Part shown: piece by piece, positions 6,973 to 16,752 of the stretch
How positions within the stretch are numbered: position 1 is the first letter of the stretch
How the letters are laid out: each line of letters opens with the position of its first letter
Assembly: GCA_041940305.1 (NCBI GenBank)
Contig: JBGTSJ010000001.1
Coordinates: 434,001 to 498,000, forward strand
Source of the DNA: JBGTSJ01 sp041940305
GTDB lineage: Bacteria; Planctomycetota; Planctomycetia; Planctomycetales; Planctomycetaceae
Direction: 5' to 3'
DNA: 64,000 bases
Notes under the pieces: generated by a model
Told to the model about the DNA's origin: nothing
What the model saw: only the letters and a program-made list of their open reading frames with translations
Database searches by the model: none
Translations under genes and position numbers: made by a program

Positions 6973-9558
6973 TCAATGAGCGGCGGCTGACACCGCGTTC
7001 GAAGCGGCATTGACCTCTCGCGGATCGTGCTTGCCGAGGGACGACTTGCTGACACCGCCCGTGAGCGCGCCGCAGATGTGGTCCACCTCGCGGCACGTCT
7101 GCCCGATCGCGTCGACGAACCGGTCGAGTTCGGCTTCCGAAATCGTCAGCGGCGGCTGGATCCGCAGCACGACCGGATTCGACCGCGTGTTCTGCGTATA
7201 GATGCCGAACCGGTTCAGGAGGATGTACATCGCCTGCAGCGTGTGCAGCGCGGCCACCATGCCGTCGTATCCCTTCACGAGGTACTGAGTCAGGCCGGTC
7301 TCATCCAGCGACTTCCAGTGATTAATGGCCGTCTGCGGCCAGCGCTGAAACTCGATGCCGATCATCAGGCCCATTCCGCGGACTTCCCGCACGCATTTGT
7401 AGCGGCTGAGCGTCTCCCGCAGGTTCGCGACCAGCCGTTCCCCCAGATCGCGGGCCCGGCCGGCGACGTCCTCGCGAACCATCGTCCGCACCGCGGCGAG
7501 AGCAGCCGCCGTCGGCAGGCTGCCGCCGCCGAACGTGCTGGTATGCAGCAGGCAGTTCTGAACGGTGCCGTAAGCACGATGCCAGACTTCGCCATTGGCC
7601 ACCATTGCGCCGATCGGCATCATGCCCCCCCCGAGCGATTTGGCCAGCGTGAGCACGTCCGGCGTGACCCCTTCGTGCTCACAGGCGAACAGCGCGCCCG
7701 TACGGCCGAAACCGGTCTGCACCTCATCGACGATCAGCAACGTGCCCGTCTCACGGCAGAGTTCCTCGGCCCGCTTCAAATAGCCGGCCGGCGGCACGTA
7801 AACGCCCGCCTCTCCCTGCACCGGCTCGACGATGAATGCCGCGTGCTTGCGGGTGATGAGTTCCCGTTCCAGCGCTTCGATGTCGCCGTACGGGACCGGA
7901 TGCGCGCCGGGGATCAGAGCACCGAACGTGCTCTGCAGTTCGGTCTTCCCGGTGACGGACAGCGCGCCCAGCGACTTCCCGTGGAACGACGCGTACGTAT
8001 GCAGCAGTCCGGTTCGGCCGGTGGCGGCCCGAGCCAGCTTCAGCGCGGCTTCAGTCGACTCCGTCCCGCTATTGGTGAAGAAGACCAGCTCCAATCCGGC
8101 GGGGGTCAGCGACACCAGCTCCTCTGCCAGCGCCGTCGCATACGGATTGACGGCCGACGGTGTGAATCCCGGCGGATAGGCCGCCAGGGCCGACTTCACG
8201 GCTTCGGCAACCGCCGGATGGTTGTGCCCCAGGTTGACCGCCCCGTACCCGGCAACCAGATCGAGATACCGCTTGCCGTCGGCGTCGTAGAGCCACACCC
8301 CCTCGCCCCGCACGAACGTCCGCGAGATTCCGGCCTGGCCGGTGAAGGCGGCCAGCGGCGGATTGACGTGCCGCCGGTAACAGGCCAGAGCGCGTTTCGC
8401 GAGTTCCGCCGCTCCCGCCCGTTCCGGAGTGCGGACAGGCTGTCGCTTAGGATCGCGGCGGACGTGCTTGCGGAACGCGGTCAGCACCGAATCGTCCATC
8501 AACTGGCCGAACGAGCAGAGCCGCGAGAAGCGGAAGCCGTTGGCCGTGGCGATGCTGCCGATCTCGGCAATCTTCTCCACATCGAGGACGCGGCCCAGCG
8601 AGTAGCACTCCGGCCGGTCCTCCAGTGCGAGCAGCATGGTCTCTCCCATGCAGCTGGGAATCATCCCGCGCTGAAAGCGGATGACGCGCGGCGAATGCCA
8701 GCGCCCGTCTTCCGGGACTGCCGCGAGACCGCCGGTCAGCACCAGCACGTCCGGCCGCATCGGTCCGTCGCCGATCACGTCGGAGGGAACACCGACGTCC
8801 ACCACGATCGTGCCCGGTTGCAGCGTCGTCTGGTCGATACAGTTGCCGGACGATGTCGCCGAAAGAATGATTCTCGCGCGTCGGCAGGCCTCATCGACGT
8901 CGAGCAGCAACTCAACACCCAGCCGGTCCGCCAGCTTCTGAGCCGGAGCCGACGCACGCCGTCCGACGAGCAGCAGTTGCCCGCAGTGCGGCGCCAGCAG
9001 CGTGGCCGCGGCCGACGCGATGCTTCCCGGCACGCCCACGACCGCGATCGTTTCCTGCCGCAGATCAAAATTGAGCTCTTCCGCCGCGTGAAACAGCCCC
9101 TGAATCGCGGCGTAGACCGTGAGACTGTTGCCGGTCGTGATGGCGATCGGGCTCCGTTCGGCAATGTAGGTGCCCCGTCCGCCGACGACCGCAGTCATCG
9201 CCCCGAGTCCGACGACTCCCGCCCCCCAGTCGGCCGCCATCTTCACGGCCCGCTCGATGTGCTCGACGGCCGCGTCCGGGAACTCCAGGATCTCGGCCGC
9301 CTTCATCGGGATCTCGATGAGGCGTCCCTGCACCGGCTGGCCGTTGCGGGAAACGGGCCCGCAGATCTCATCAATGACAACCGGCTGCGTGTCGCGGTCT
9401 GACGAATTATATCGCCGGGCCGCCTCGGGTCCGTGGATGCGGGCGAGCAGACCGAGGGGATCAGTTCCCCACGTCTTCAGAACGCCAGTCTCCGCATCCA
9501 GTCGTGTCAGATCACTCACCTCCGTGCTGATCGGGTGAATCAGGAAAGCGAACTTCAT
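6973..9558 (-). CDS. Fusion of acyl-ACP reductase-like domain and class III aminotransferase (PigE-like)
   Basis: An 861-residue fusion. Residues 1 to about 360 resemble cyanobacterial long-chain acyl-ACP reductase (AAR): VVGLGAMTAVVGG and ITTGNSLTVYAAIQG near 115-155, a Rossmann loop VVGVPGSIASAAATLL at 173-188, and MIPSCMGETMLLALED at 299-314, where Cys303 aligns with the nucleophilic cysteine of AAR. Residues about 395-820 are a class III PLP aminotransferase: NSGTESTEAALKLARA near 496, IVDEVQTGFGRTG at 609-621, and TLAKSLGGG with Schiff-base Lys640. The order and length resemble PigE of prodigiosin synthesis. The likely reaction is acyl thioester to aldehyde to amine; the substrate is unknown. 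The start MKFAFLIHP was chosen over an ATG 81 bp upstream because family sequence begins there. Confidence 0.85.
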   Translation of the reverse strand: MKFAFLIHPISTEVSDLTRLDAETGVLKTWGTDPLGLLARIHGPEAARRYNSSDRDTQPVVIDEICGPVSRNGQPVQGRLIEIPMKAAEILEFPDAAVEHIERAVKMAADWGAGVVGLGAMTAVVGGRGTYIAERSPIAITTGNSLTVYAAIQGLFHAAEELNFDLRQETIAVVGVPGSIASAAATLLAPHCGQLLLVGRRASAPAQKLADRLGVELLLDVDEACRRARIILSATSSGNCIDQTTLQPGTIVVDVGVPSDVIGDGPMRPDVLVLTGGLAAVPEDGRWHSPRVIRFQRGMIPSCMGETMLLALEDRPECYSLGRVLDVEKIAEIGSIATANGFRFSRLCSFGQLMDDSVLTAFRKHVRRDPKRQPVRTPERAGAAELAKRALACYRRHVNPPLAAFTGQAGISRTFVRGEGVWLYDADGKRYLDLVAGYGAVNLGHNHPAVAEAVKSALAAYPPGFTPSAVNPYATALAEELVSLTPAGLELVFFTNSGTESTEAALKLARAATGRTGLLHTYASFHGKSLGALSVTGKTELQSTFGALIPGAHPVPYGDIEALERELITRKHAAFIVEPVQGEAGVYVPPAGYLKRAEELCRETGTLLIVDEVQTGFGRTGALFACEHEGVTPDVLTLAKSLGGGMMPIGAMVANGEVWHRAYGTVQNCLLHTSTFGGGSLPTAAALAAVRTMVREDVAGRARDLGERLVANLRETLSRYKCVREVRGMGLMIGIEFQRWPQTAINHWKSLDETGLTQYLVKGYDGMVAALHTLQAMYILLNRFGIYTQNTRSNPVVLRIQPPLTISEAELDRFVDAIGQTCREVDHICGALTGGVSKSSLGKHDPREVNAASNAVSAAAH

Positions 9559-9801
9559 TGAGGAGGATTCCCGGAGGTACAGAATGGCCGTCAGGGTCAG
9601 TAAGCGCCCGCCTCGGAGGAGACGTCCCGTCCGGCGCATCCCTTCCGCTTCCTGGCCAGTTGGTTGCCAGGATTTACGTATCTTAACATGCTGTCAGAAA
9701 GCCACACGGTATGCAATTGCCTCAGGCCCACCTGGACGCGATCGCCAGGGAACTGTTGCGCGGAAACGGATTAGGTCAAGTGCAACGGTGTTCGGGATTT
9801 G

Positions 9802-9819
9802 GGGACTGTCGAAAGTCCC
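9802..9819 (-). terminator. Possible stem-loop after the hybrid kinase gene
   Basis: GGGACT and AGTCCC form a six-bp stem around a six-base loop, 22 bp beyond the stop of the minus-strand kinase gene. No T-run follows on that strand, so this is only a weak candidate terminator. The rest of the 282-bp gap (9559-9840) shows nothing recognisable. Confidence 0.3.
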
Positions 9820-9840
9820 TGGTTCCTTCACGGGCTGGTA

Positions 9841-12800
9841 TTACTGGCCGCTGCCGGACTTGCAGGAGTGAAGGATTTGCCGCAACTTTTCCAGGTTGAC
9901 CGGCTTCACGAGATGGACGTCAAATCCCGCATCCAGCGCCTTGCGCACGTCACTGGGCTGGCCGTAACCGGTGAGGGCGGCCAGAAACGTCTTTGTGTTG
10001 CCCAGGTTCGTACGCACCTGGCGGGCGACTTCATAGCCGTCGAGGCCCGGGAGGCCGATGTCGATCAGGGCAATGTCCGGTTGATATTGCTCGATCACCG
10101 CGAGACCCTTCGTCCCGTTCTCCGCCGTAAACACCTCGCACCCCTGGACTTCAAGTAATTGCTTCAGCATCCGGCGATTGTCGGCCGAATCCTCGACGAT
10201 CACGACGCGAGACTCGAACCGGCCGGCGGCGGATTGTTTTGTGAATTCAGCACCGCGCTCCTGCTCCGCGTCCGGTTCTCCCGCAATCCTGGGAAGTTGA
10301 ATGGTGAACTCGCTCCCTCTCCCCGCCCCGTCGCTACGCGCCGTGATCGTTCCCCCGTGCAATTCGACAATCGACCGGCTCAGAGTCAGACCGATCCCCA
10401 TGCCGGTCCCTGACCGATGGAGCGTCCCCTCTCCCTGCACGAACAGGTCGAAAATGGAATCCAGCTTTTGAGGAGGGATTCCGATTCCCGAGTCGCGGAC
10501 CCGCAGCGAGATCACGTCGTCGTCCGCCGAGACCGACAGAGTGACATTGCCTCCCGGAGGCGTGTACTTCACGGCGTTTCCCAGCACGTTCGCCAGTGCC
10601 TGCTGCAGTCGCACCGGATCGCCGTCGACGCAGAGTCTCGGATTGGTTGCAGTCGGTTGCTGAAAATCGATCCGCCGCGCGTCGATCTGCGGTCGAGTGG
10701 CCTCCAGAGCGTTGCGCACGATTTTCCAGACGCTGCATGTCTGCCGCTGAAGCTCGATCTTCCGCTGCGTGACGCGAGAGACGTCGAGCAGGTCATCCAG
10801 TAGCCGGCCGAGATGAGCTGATTGGCGATGCACCACGTCGCAGGCCTCGCGTGTCTCATCGTTCTCATCGCAGATCACATTGAGCAACTGCGAGGCGTTC
10901 TGAATGGCGGCCAGTGGGTTGCGCAGTTCGTGGGACAGCATCGCCAAAAACTCATCCCGCAGGCGCACTGCCTCAGACAGTTTCTCCTCCGCCTGCTTCA
11001 GCGGCGTGACGTCGATCAGCGTGAGCACAATACCTTCGTACGCGGACTTTTTGCGGTAGGGGAGGATCCGCAGGTACCACCATTGTCCGCGCTGGTCACG
11101 CACCTCGCGATAACAGGGCGCGTTCGAAGAACGGACTTGCCGAATGTCCTCCATCAGCTTGTCGTATACGAACGTATGCGAGAAGCCGGCAATCGGACGG
11201 CCGATGTCCTGCGGCAGCAGGTGAAACACCTGGCCTCCCTGCGGGGTAAACTTGCGGATACTGAGATCCGGATCCAGAAAGATCGTGCCGACGTCCGTGC
11301 TCTCCAGCAGGTTGTCCATGTCGGCCGTCAGTTCTGACAGCTCGGTGATCTTCCGCTGATACTCTGCATTGACGGTGAACAGTTCCTCGTTGACGGACTG
11401 CAGCTCTTCGTTCGTGCTCTGCAGTTCTTCGTTGGAGGCCACCAGTTCCTCGTTCGTGGCCTGCATCTCCTCGTTGCTCGTCTCCAGTTCCTCAATGGTC
11501 GCCTGCAGGTTCTCCTTGCTGAATCGCAGTTCCGACTCCAGTTCCTCGATGCGTTCGCGGCTGGTCTCCTGCGTGTCATAGTCGCGCGCACGGGGCGACG
11601 CCGGCTCTGTGTCAGCCGATTCTGCCGCGGGCCGCAGCACGATCAGCAGCTGCGCCAGACGGGAGCGCGGATTGTCGACCGGTTCCACCGATAGATCGTA
11701 GAGCCGCTCCGCTCCGTCCAGTCTCGACCGGATCCCGCTGTACCGAACGGCGGCCCAGTCCTTGAGTACGCGCTGGACGGCGCCGACGACCGCGGTCCTC
11801 AGGTCGCCGGGGAGCCCATCAAGGGCATCGCTGCTGGGGCGGCCCGGCTTTACCTGCAGCAGTCGCTCCGCGCCGCCAAACACATGCAGCAGTTCGCGGC
11901 GCTCGTTGATCAGGATGGCCGGCGGCATGTACCTCGCCAGCAGCGCATCGTACGCACCGATCAGACCGGGGTCGGGCAAGCCGCGGGGCGGAGCAGACGG
12001 AGCGAGATTGATCCCCCTGGGGAGGAGCGTTGCAGTCGTGGCGGGCGTGCGTAAGTCCACCGGCAGCCGCACGTCGCGCGACTTGCGGTACATCTTCCAA
12101 TGCGGATCGATCGTTTCGAATTCGTCCTGGAACTCACCCGGAGTCTCGCTCGGGCCGAGCCACAGCGCTCCGCCCGTGCGGAGTCCAAAGTGAAACAGCG
12201 AAATGGCCTTCTTCTGCGCGAGAGGTCGGAAATAGATCAGCAGATTGCGGCAGGCGATCAGATCCAGCTTGGTAAACGGCGCGTCCTTGATCACGTTGTG
12301 CGTCGCGAAGACGAGCATCTGCCGCAGCTCGGACGAGACATGATAGCCGTCCGGTTTTCTCGTGAAGAACCGCTCCAGCCGGTCAGAAGAGACCGCCGCC
12401 ACCGAGTCTTCCGGGTAGATCGCTTCGCTGGCGACGCTCAATGAAGCGCGGTGTACGTCGGTGGCGAAGATCTTCACGCTCAGCTTCGAACCCGCCGCAT
12501 CCAGTAGCTCGCGCAGCAGGATGGCGAGCGAGTAGGCCTCCTCGCCGGTTGCGCAGCCCGCCACCCACACACGCAGTTCGTCGTCCGCCTTGTTGATCAA
12601 TTCCGGGAGGACTTCCCGCTCCAGCGTCTCAAACGCTTCCGCATCCCGGAAGAACCGCGTGACGCCGATCAGCAGATCGCGGTACAGCGAATTGAGCTCG
12701 GCATGGTCGGACGTCAGCCGTTCGGCGTACTCCGGCAGACTCCCGATCTGATGGATCGACAGTCGCCGCTGAATCCGCCGGATGACCGTATTGGGCTTAT

Positions 12801-13659
12801 AGTGAGAGAAGTCGATTCCGTACTGCTCGTTGAGCAGTCGAAAGACAGTCTTGATCCCATTCAGTTCCGGAGTCGGCTCATTCGGGCTGCTGGGCGCCAC
12901 CAGCGGCAGCTGCCGGATGTGCTGCTCGATGACGGAGGGAATCTGTTCCGGTGCGCAGACGGCGTCCACGTCGCCGGTGCCGAGCGTCGCCAGAGGCATG
13001 CCGTCAAACTTGGCCGTCTCTTCGCTTTCGCACACCACCAGCCCGCCCGCCGCATGAATGTCCCGCACCCCGCGGGACCCGTCGCTTCCGCTGCCGGACA
13101 GGATCACTCCCACCGCGAACTTGCCCGAGTCCTGCGCGAGCGACCGGAAGAACCGGTCGATCGGCATTGACAGCGCCTTATCCGGGTCCTTGTCGGTCAG
13201 CAAAAGCCGCCGGTTCGAGATAATCATCTCTTTCTTCGGCGGGATGAGATACACGGAATTCGGCTCGACCGGCATCCCATGCTCCGCGCGATGAATCGGA
13301 AGCTCCGTGTAACGCGACAGGAGCTCATCCATCAGGCTCTTGAAGTCGGGTGAAAGATGCTGGATGACGACGAACGCAGCCCCCATGTTGACGGGCATGC
13401 TGCGAAACATCCGCTCGAGCGATTCCAGTCCGCCGGCCGATGCGCCGATTCCCACGATCACGAAGGGGGACGCAGGCGCGTCATTCTGATCCGGATCATC
13501 GGCATCGGTGTCCGGCTCCATACGATCGCCGATGAGTTGGCCAAGGGCGGTGGCATCGTGTCCATCCTGCTCGGAGGGAGAGACTGCCAGCTGGGATGCT
13601 GCGGCCGCGCCCTCGTCGTCCTCCCGGTCCTGGGAGCGGCGGCGATTGGTGGCGTCCAT
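9841..13659 (-). CDS. CheB-CheR-PAS-histidine kinase-receiver hybrid protein
   Basis: A 1272-residue cytosolic signalling protein. After a charged leader come: CheB methylesterase (about 65-250) with catalytic GIGASAGG and the loop SGSGSDGSRGVRDIHAAGG; CheR methyltransferase (about 270-530) with RRIQRRLSIHQ, the SAM loop VAGCATGEEAYSL near 368 and DLIACRNLLIYF; a heptad-type coiled coil (about 700-770) rich in TNEELxSxNEELQ; a PAS domain (about 785-880); a HisKA helix with MLSHELRNP (His near 910); an HATPase with SGIGIPPQKL and GTGMGIGL; and a C-terminal receiver with LIDIGLPG (Asp near 1201). No transmembrane segment or neighbouring che gene is present, so inputs may be cytosolic or via partners. 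The fusion order is known in other bacteria. Confidence 0.92.
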   Translation of the reverse strand: MDATNRRRSQDREDDEGAAAASQLAVSPSEQDGHDATALGQLIGDRMEPDTDADDPDQNDAPASPFVIVGIGASAGGLESLERMFRSMPVNMGAAFVVIQHLSPDFKSLMDELLSRYTELPIHRAEHGMPVEPNSVYLIPPKKEMIISNRRLLLTDKDPDKALSMPIDRFFRSLAQDSGKFAVGVILSGSGSDGSRGVRDIHAAGGLVVCESEETAKFDGMPLATLGTGDVDAVCAPEQIPSVIEQHIRQLPLVAPSSPNEPTPELNGIKTVFRLLNEQYGIDFSHYKPNTVIRRIQRRLSIHQIGSLPEYAERLTSDHAELNSLYRDLLIGVTRFFRDAEAFETLEREVLPELINKADDELRVWVAGCATGEEAYSLAILLRELLDAAGSKLSVKIFATDVHRASLSVASEAIYPEDSVAAVSSDRLERFFTRKPDGYHVSSELRQMLVFATHNVIKDAPFTKLDLIACRNLLIYFRPLAQKKAISLFHFGLRTGGALWLGPSETPGEFQDEFETIDPHWKMYRKSRDVRLPVDLRTPATTATLLPRGINLAPSAPPRGLPDPGLIGAYDALLARYMPPAILINERRELLHVFGGAERLLQVKPGRPSSDALDGLPGDLRTAVVGAVQRVLKDWAAVRYSGIRSRLDGAERLYDLSVEPVDNPRSRLAQLLIVLRPAAESADTEPASPRARDYDTQETSRERIEELESELRFSKENLQATIEELETSNEEMQATNEELVASNEELQSTNEELQSVNEELFTVNAEYQRKITELSELTADMDNLLESTDVGTIFLDPDLSIRKFTPQGGQVFHLLPQDIGRPIAGFSHTFVYDKLMEDIRQVRSSNAPCYREVRDQRGQWWYLRILPYRKKSAYEGIVLTLIDVTPLKQAEEKLSEAVRLRDEFLAMLSHELRNPLAAIQNASQLLNVICDENDETREACDVVHRQSAHLGRLLDDLLDVSRVTQRKIELQRQTCSVWKIVRNALEATRPQIDARRIDFQQPTATNPRLCVDGDPVRLQQALANVLGNAVKYTPPGGNVTLSVSADDDVISLRVRDSGIGIPPQKLDSIFDLFVQGEGTLHRSGTGMGIGLTLSRSIVELHGGTITARSDGAGRGSEFTIQLPRIAGEPDAEQERGAEFTKQSAAGRFESRVVIVEDSADNRRMLKQLLEVQGCEVFTAENGTKGLAVIEQYQPDIALIDIGLPGLDGYEVARQVRTNLGNTKTFLAALTGYGQPSDVRKALDAGFDVHLVKPVNLEKLRQILHSCKSGSGQ

Positions 13660-14249
13660 CGTTTGGTCTCCTCCTGACGGAAACGATCCAGCTCTCGGGA
13701 TGTCTCAACTGGCCTGAGCCGGAAGCAACGGGCGTGCCGATCGCTTCAGGAGTTCCCCGGTGCCAAATTCAGTGTTCCACAAGTCTTGTTCCGGTTGTCA
13801 CTTACGCGCCGGCGGCGACAGCACCCCATCGCCCCGGTTTCCATGCAGGGACGTTCATTCCGACTGGACGTTCGACGGGCGATGTGGCTTCCAGGGCATC
13901 GTAGACGTATCGAGGCGATTGGCGATGCGCGGCGAAGTTTCGATTCGGCGGGGGGCCACTGTTGGCGAGTGCTGATTCGATTCGTCGACCAGCACTTGCC
14001 CAGAGCCGCTTTCAACGTCGTCAAGCTGCAAGGTTCCGACATTGAGGCGCTGTGGAAGAAACTCGCGTCAGTCAGCCCGTCGAGCGTTGCGATTACCCCG
14101 AATGGCGTTCCTCAGCCGCTCGTCGAGATGTCGCGCCGGCAATCCTGCACTTGCGTTTGCGGGAGGCTTCTTGAATTGCTCGCGATCCTGCCGGTAGAAT
14201 CCGGCGAGTCTGCCTCGCCAGCCGGAATCCAGCAGCTTCGCGAAAGGTC
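13660..14249. other. 590-bp divergent intergenic region
   Basis: This separates the hybrid kinase (minus) from the enolase-superfamily gene (plus). Open frames here have no recognisable motifs and irregular codon use. No repeat or terminator was seen; a GAAAGG at 14241-14246 just before the ATG at 14250 may be its ribosome-binding site. It may contain a decayed gene, but nothing supports a specific identity. Confidence 0.4.
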
Positions 14250-15605
14250 ATGTCGCACAAGTCGACCGACATTCGGGTTGTGGAAGCCCTCATCTCATTC
14301 GAGGACTGCCCGTTCCGCACCCCTCTCAAATTTGGCGGCCGCGTCATGTCCAATTCGCGGCTGATGAATGCGCAAGTGACGGTCGAGTCGCGCGACGGGA
14401 AGCATGCATCCGGGTTCGGCAGCATGCCGGTCGGCAACATCTGGGCCTGGCCTTCTCCCGCCGTTTCACCGGAGCAGGGCGAAAAGGCGATGCTGGAGTT
14501 CGCCGAGGAAGTCGTGCGGCTTTCGGAGACGTACGACGAGTTCGGCCATCCGGTCGATCTGGTCTATACGATCTCGGCCGAGTACGCGCACCTGGGCAAG
14601 GCGGTGTCGCAGCGGCTCGGGGTTCCTGAGCCGCTCCCCCCTCTCGCTCAACTCGTCGCGGCCAGCCCGCTCGACGCGGCCATCCACGACGCATACGGCC
14701 GCGTCAACGAAGTGAACAGTTACGATGCGCTCTCCTCGGACTACATGAACGACGACCTGAGCGCGTACCTGGATGAGCAGTTCGCAGGAGAGTATCTCGA
14801 CCAGTACACCCTGCGGCAGCCGAAGCAACGGATGCCGCTGTACCACCTTGTCGGAGCGATCGATCCGCTGACCAAAGCCGACGTCGCAAAACCAATCAAC
14901 GATAAGCTGCCCGAAACGCTCGCCGAGTGGATTCCGTATAACGGCCTGACGCATCTCAAGATCAAACTGAATGGCGATGACCTTGATTGGGACGTGGCGC
15001 GGGTGATCGCCGTCGAGCAGGTGGCTGCCGAAGCTCAAGGCCAGCGCGGTTGCAAGCAGTGGTTCTATTCGACGGACTTCAACGAAAAGTGCGCCAACGT
15101 CGAGTACGTGCTCGAATTCCTGAACCGTGTGAAGGAGCAGTCTCCGGCCGCCTTCGAACGAATCCAGTACATCGAGCAGCCGACGCACCGGGACCTGGAG
15201 AGCCATCCCGAGAACCGTATGCACGAAGCGGCGAAACTCAAGCCGATCGTGATCGACGAATCGCTGGTCGACTACGAAGCGCTCTTGATGGCTCGTGAGC
15301 AGGGCTACACCGGCGTGGCGCTGAAAGCCTGCAAGGGACACACGGAAGCGCTCTTCGCAGCGGCGGCAGCCCAGAAGTTCAACATGTTCCTCTGCGTGCA
15401 GGACCTCACGTGTCCGGGTTACTCCTTCCTGCATTCGGCAAGCCTCGCGGCACGGGTGCCGGGGGTCGCGGCCATCGAAGGAAACGGCCGACAGTATTGT
15501 CCTGCAGCCAATAAGAAGTGGGCCCGCGAGTTTCCGACGATGTTCGAGATCAAGGATGGCAGCGTGGGGACGGGCGCACTCAACGGGCTCGGCCTGGGCT
15601 TCTGA
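14250..15605 (+). CDS. Enolase-superfamily protein (mandelate racemase/muconate cycloisomerase type)
   Basis: A 451-residue protein, longer than the usual 350-400 of the family. The N-terminal capping domain has FEDCPFRTPLKFGGRV and a second half with YDEFGHPVDLVYTI. The C-terminal barrel shows the expected acid-base and metal residues: THLKIKLNGDD with the K-x-K pair, YSTDFNEKC, RIQYIEQPTHRD with the second metal-binding Glu, and KPIVIDESLVDYEAL with the third acidic ligand, followed by LKACKGHTEAL. It would abstract a proton alpha to a carboxylate. It converges on an oxidoreductase gene of a sugar-type family. The substrate cannot be read from the sequence. Confidence 0.85.
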   Translation: MSHKSTDIRVVEALISFEDCPFRTPLKFGGRVMSNSRLMNAQVTVESRDGKHASGFGSMPVGNIWAWPSPAVSPEQGEKAMLEFAEEVVRLSETYDEFGHPVDLVYTISAEYAHLGKAVSQRLGVPEPLPPLAQLVAASPLDAAIHDAYGRVNEVNSYDALSSDYMNDDLSAYLDEQFAGEYLDQYTLRQPKQRMPLYHLVGAIDPLTKADVAKPINDKLPETLAEWIPYNGLTHLKIKLNGDDLDWDVARVIAVEQVAAEAQGQRGCKQWFYSTDFNEKCANVEYVLEFLNRVKEQSPAAFERIQYIEQPTHRDLESHPENRMHEAAKLKPIVIDESLVDYEALLMAREQGYTGVALKACKGHTEALFAAAAAQKFNMFLCVQDLTCPGYSFLHSASLAARVPGVAAIEGNGRQYCPAANKKWAREFPTMFEIKDGSVGTGALNGLGLGF

Positions 15606-15675
15606 AAGCGATGCTCCAATCACGCGGCGCTCGCGTTCCGGCTCGTGCCGAGGTTCTGACTGTAACCAGCTCTCT

Positions 15676-15690
15676 CGAGGCTCTGCCTCG
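15676..15690. repeat. Small perfect hairpin between convergent genes
   Basis: CGAGGC and GCCTCG form a six-bp stem around TCT, in the 91-bp gap between the enolase-superfamily gene and the oxidoreductase gene. It resembles the small gene-end palindromes scattered in such genomes and may act as a weak bidirectional terminator. Confidence 0.4.
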
Positions 15691-15696
15691 TCTCCA

Positions 15697-16701
15697 CTAT
15701 CCGAGGCTGGCCAGCTTCACCCAGCGGCGCTCGTCCACGGCTTGAAGAATCGCCCGATTGGCACGCAGGGTCTGCCGTCCTTCCTGCAGCGTGCATGCGG
15801 GATTCGCGCTGCCCTCCACGGCATCCAGCATCCGGGACGCCTGGGCGATGAACAAATCGTCCCGTTCCAGAGCGTACCGGCCACGTTCACGCCACGCCTG
15901 ACCGGGCTCTACAGCCGACATCCAGCGGTGACCGTGCATCTCGATGCGCGCCGTCCCATCGCGGCAGACCACCGTGATAACCGACTCATTGGGGGCCTGG
16001 TGTTGGTTCAGACTGTATGACGCCATCACGCCCGAGTGCCGAGCCACGACATGAACTGTGTCTTCCACCTCAACACCGTCCAGTCGCAGGTGCGCGGCAT
16101 CGGCGGCGACTTCCGTCATCGGGCCGACCAGCCATTCGACAGCGTTGACGGGATGCGTGAGCGCGTCCTGCACCGCCCCGCCCCCGGTGGCCCGGTCGCG
16201 ATAGTAAATGCTGCGATACGCCGGACGATAAAAGGGAAAGTGTTGTCCCGATTGAACCGTCACCTGCAGCGGCGGCCCGAACTCACCTCCCTGAATCGCC
16301 TGCCGCATCTCCCGAAGCGCGGGATGGGCCCGGTAGACGTAGGCCACGCTGACGACCAGTGAACGTCGTCGCGCCTCGTCGGCCAGCGCGTCGATGCCGT
16401 CCTCCGTGGTGCTCAGCGGTTTCTCGATGAGCAGATGGCAGCCATGTCGAGCGGCCTGTAGGGCATGCGAAACGTGCCAGTCGGCCGGCGTGCAGATGAC
16501 GGCGACCTCAAATCCGCCTGCAAACGCCTCGCTTAAATCGGCAAACGCGCCGGCCGTCAGTCCGCAGACGCCTGCGACGCGGGTGCGGACCTCTGCGTTG
16601 ATCTCGCACAGGCCGACGTCGGCGCGGCCCAGCCCTTGAAAGCAGCGGGCATGTCGCTCCCCGATCGATCCGCCGCCGACAATCAGGACCCGATGTCGCA
16701 C
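15697..16701 (-). CDS. Gfo/Idh/MocA-family oxidoreductase
   Basis: A 334-residue NAD(P)-dependent dehydrogenase. The N-terminus carries the Rossmann loop VLIVGGGSIGERHARCF, then ADWHVSHALQAARHGCHLLIEKPLS, where EKP is the diagnostic motif of the family (Lys near residue 93). The C-terminal substrate domain includes DALTHPVNAVEWLVGP with the catalytic-type His, and SVAYVYRAHPALREMR. No signal peptide is present. These enzymes oxidise or epimerise sugars and inositols. The gene is 51 bp downstream of proS on the same strand, but the functions are not obviously linked. The substrate is unknown. Confidence 0.88.
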   Translation of the reverse strand: MRHRVLIVGGGSIGERHARCFQGLGRADVGLCEINAEVRTRVAGVCGLTAGAFADLSEAFAGGFEVAVICTPADWHVSHALQAARHGCHLLIEKPLSTTEDGIDALADEARRRSLVVSVAYVYRAHPALREMRQAIQGGEFGPPLQVTVQSGQHFPFYRPAYRSIYYRDRATGGGAVQDALTHPVNAVEWLVGPMTEVAADAAHLRLDGVEVEDTVHVVARHSGVMASYSLNQHQAPNESVITVVCRDGTARIEMHGHRWMSAVEPGQAWRERGRYALERDDLFIAQASRMLDAVEGSANPACTLQEGRQTLRANRAILQAVDERRWVKLASLG

Positions 16702-16752
16702 AATGCCATTCCTCCGGGTGCAGACCGAGTCGCGGGGCCGCGCCGGCGACCG

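Noticed and set aside
7027..9402. A 791-codon open frame on the plus strand opposite the reductase-aminotransferase gene.
   Set aside because: It is rich in Arg/His and lacks motifs. It is an antisense shadow of a GC-rich gene.
13786..14364. A 192-codon plus-strand frame between the hybrid kinase and the enolase-superfamily gene.
   Set aside because: It overlaps the start of the well-supported gene in another frame and has no motif or signal.
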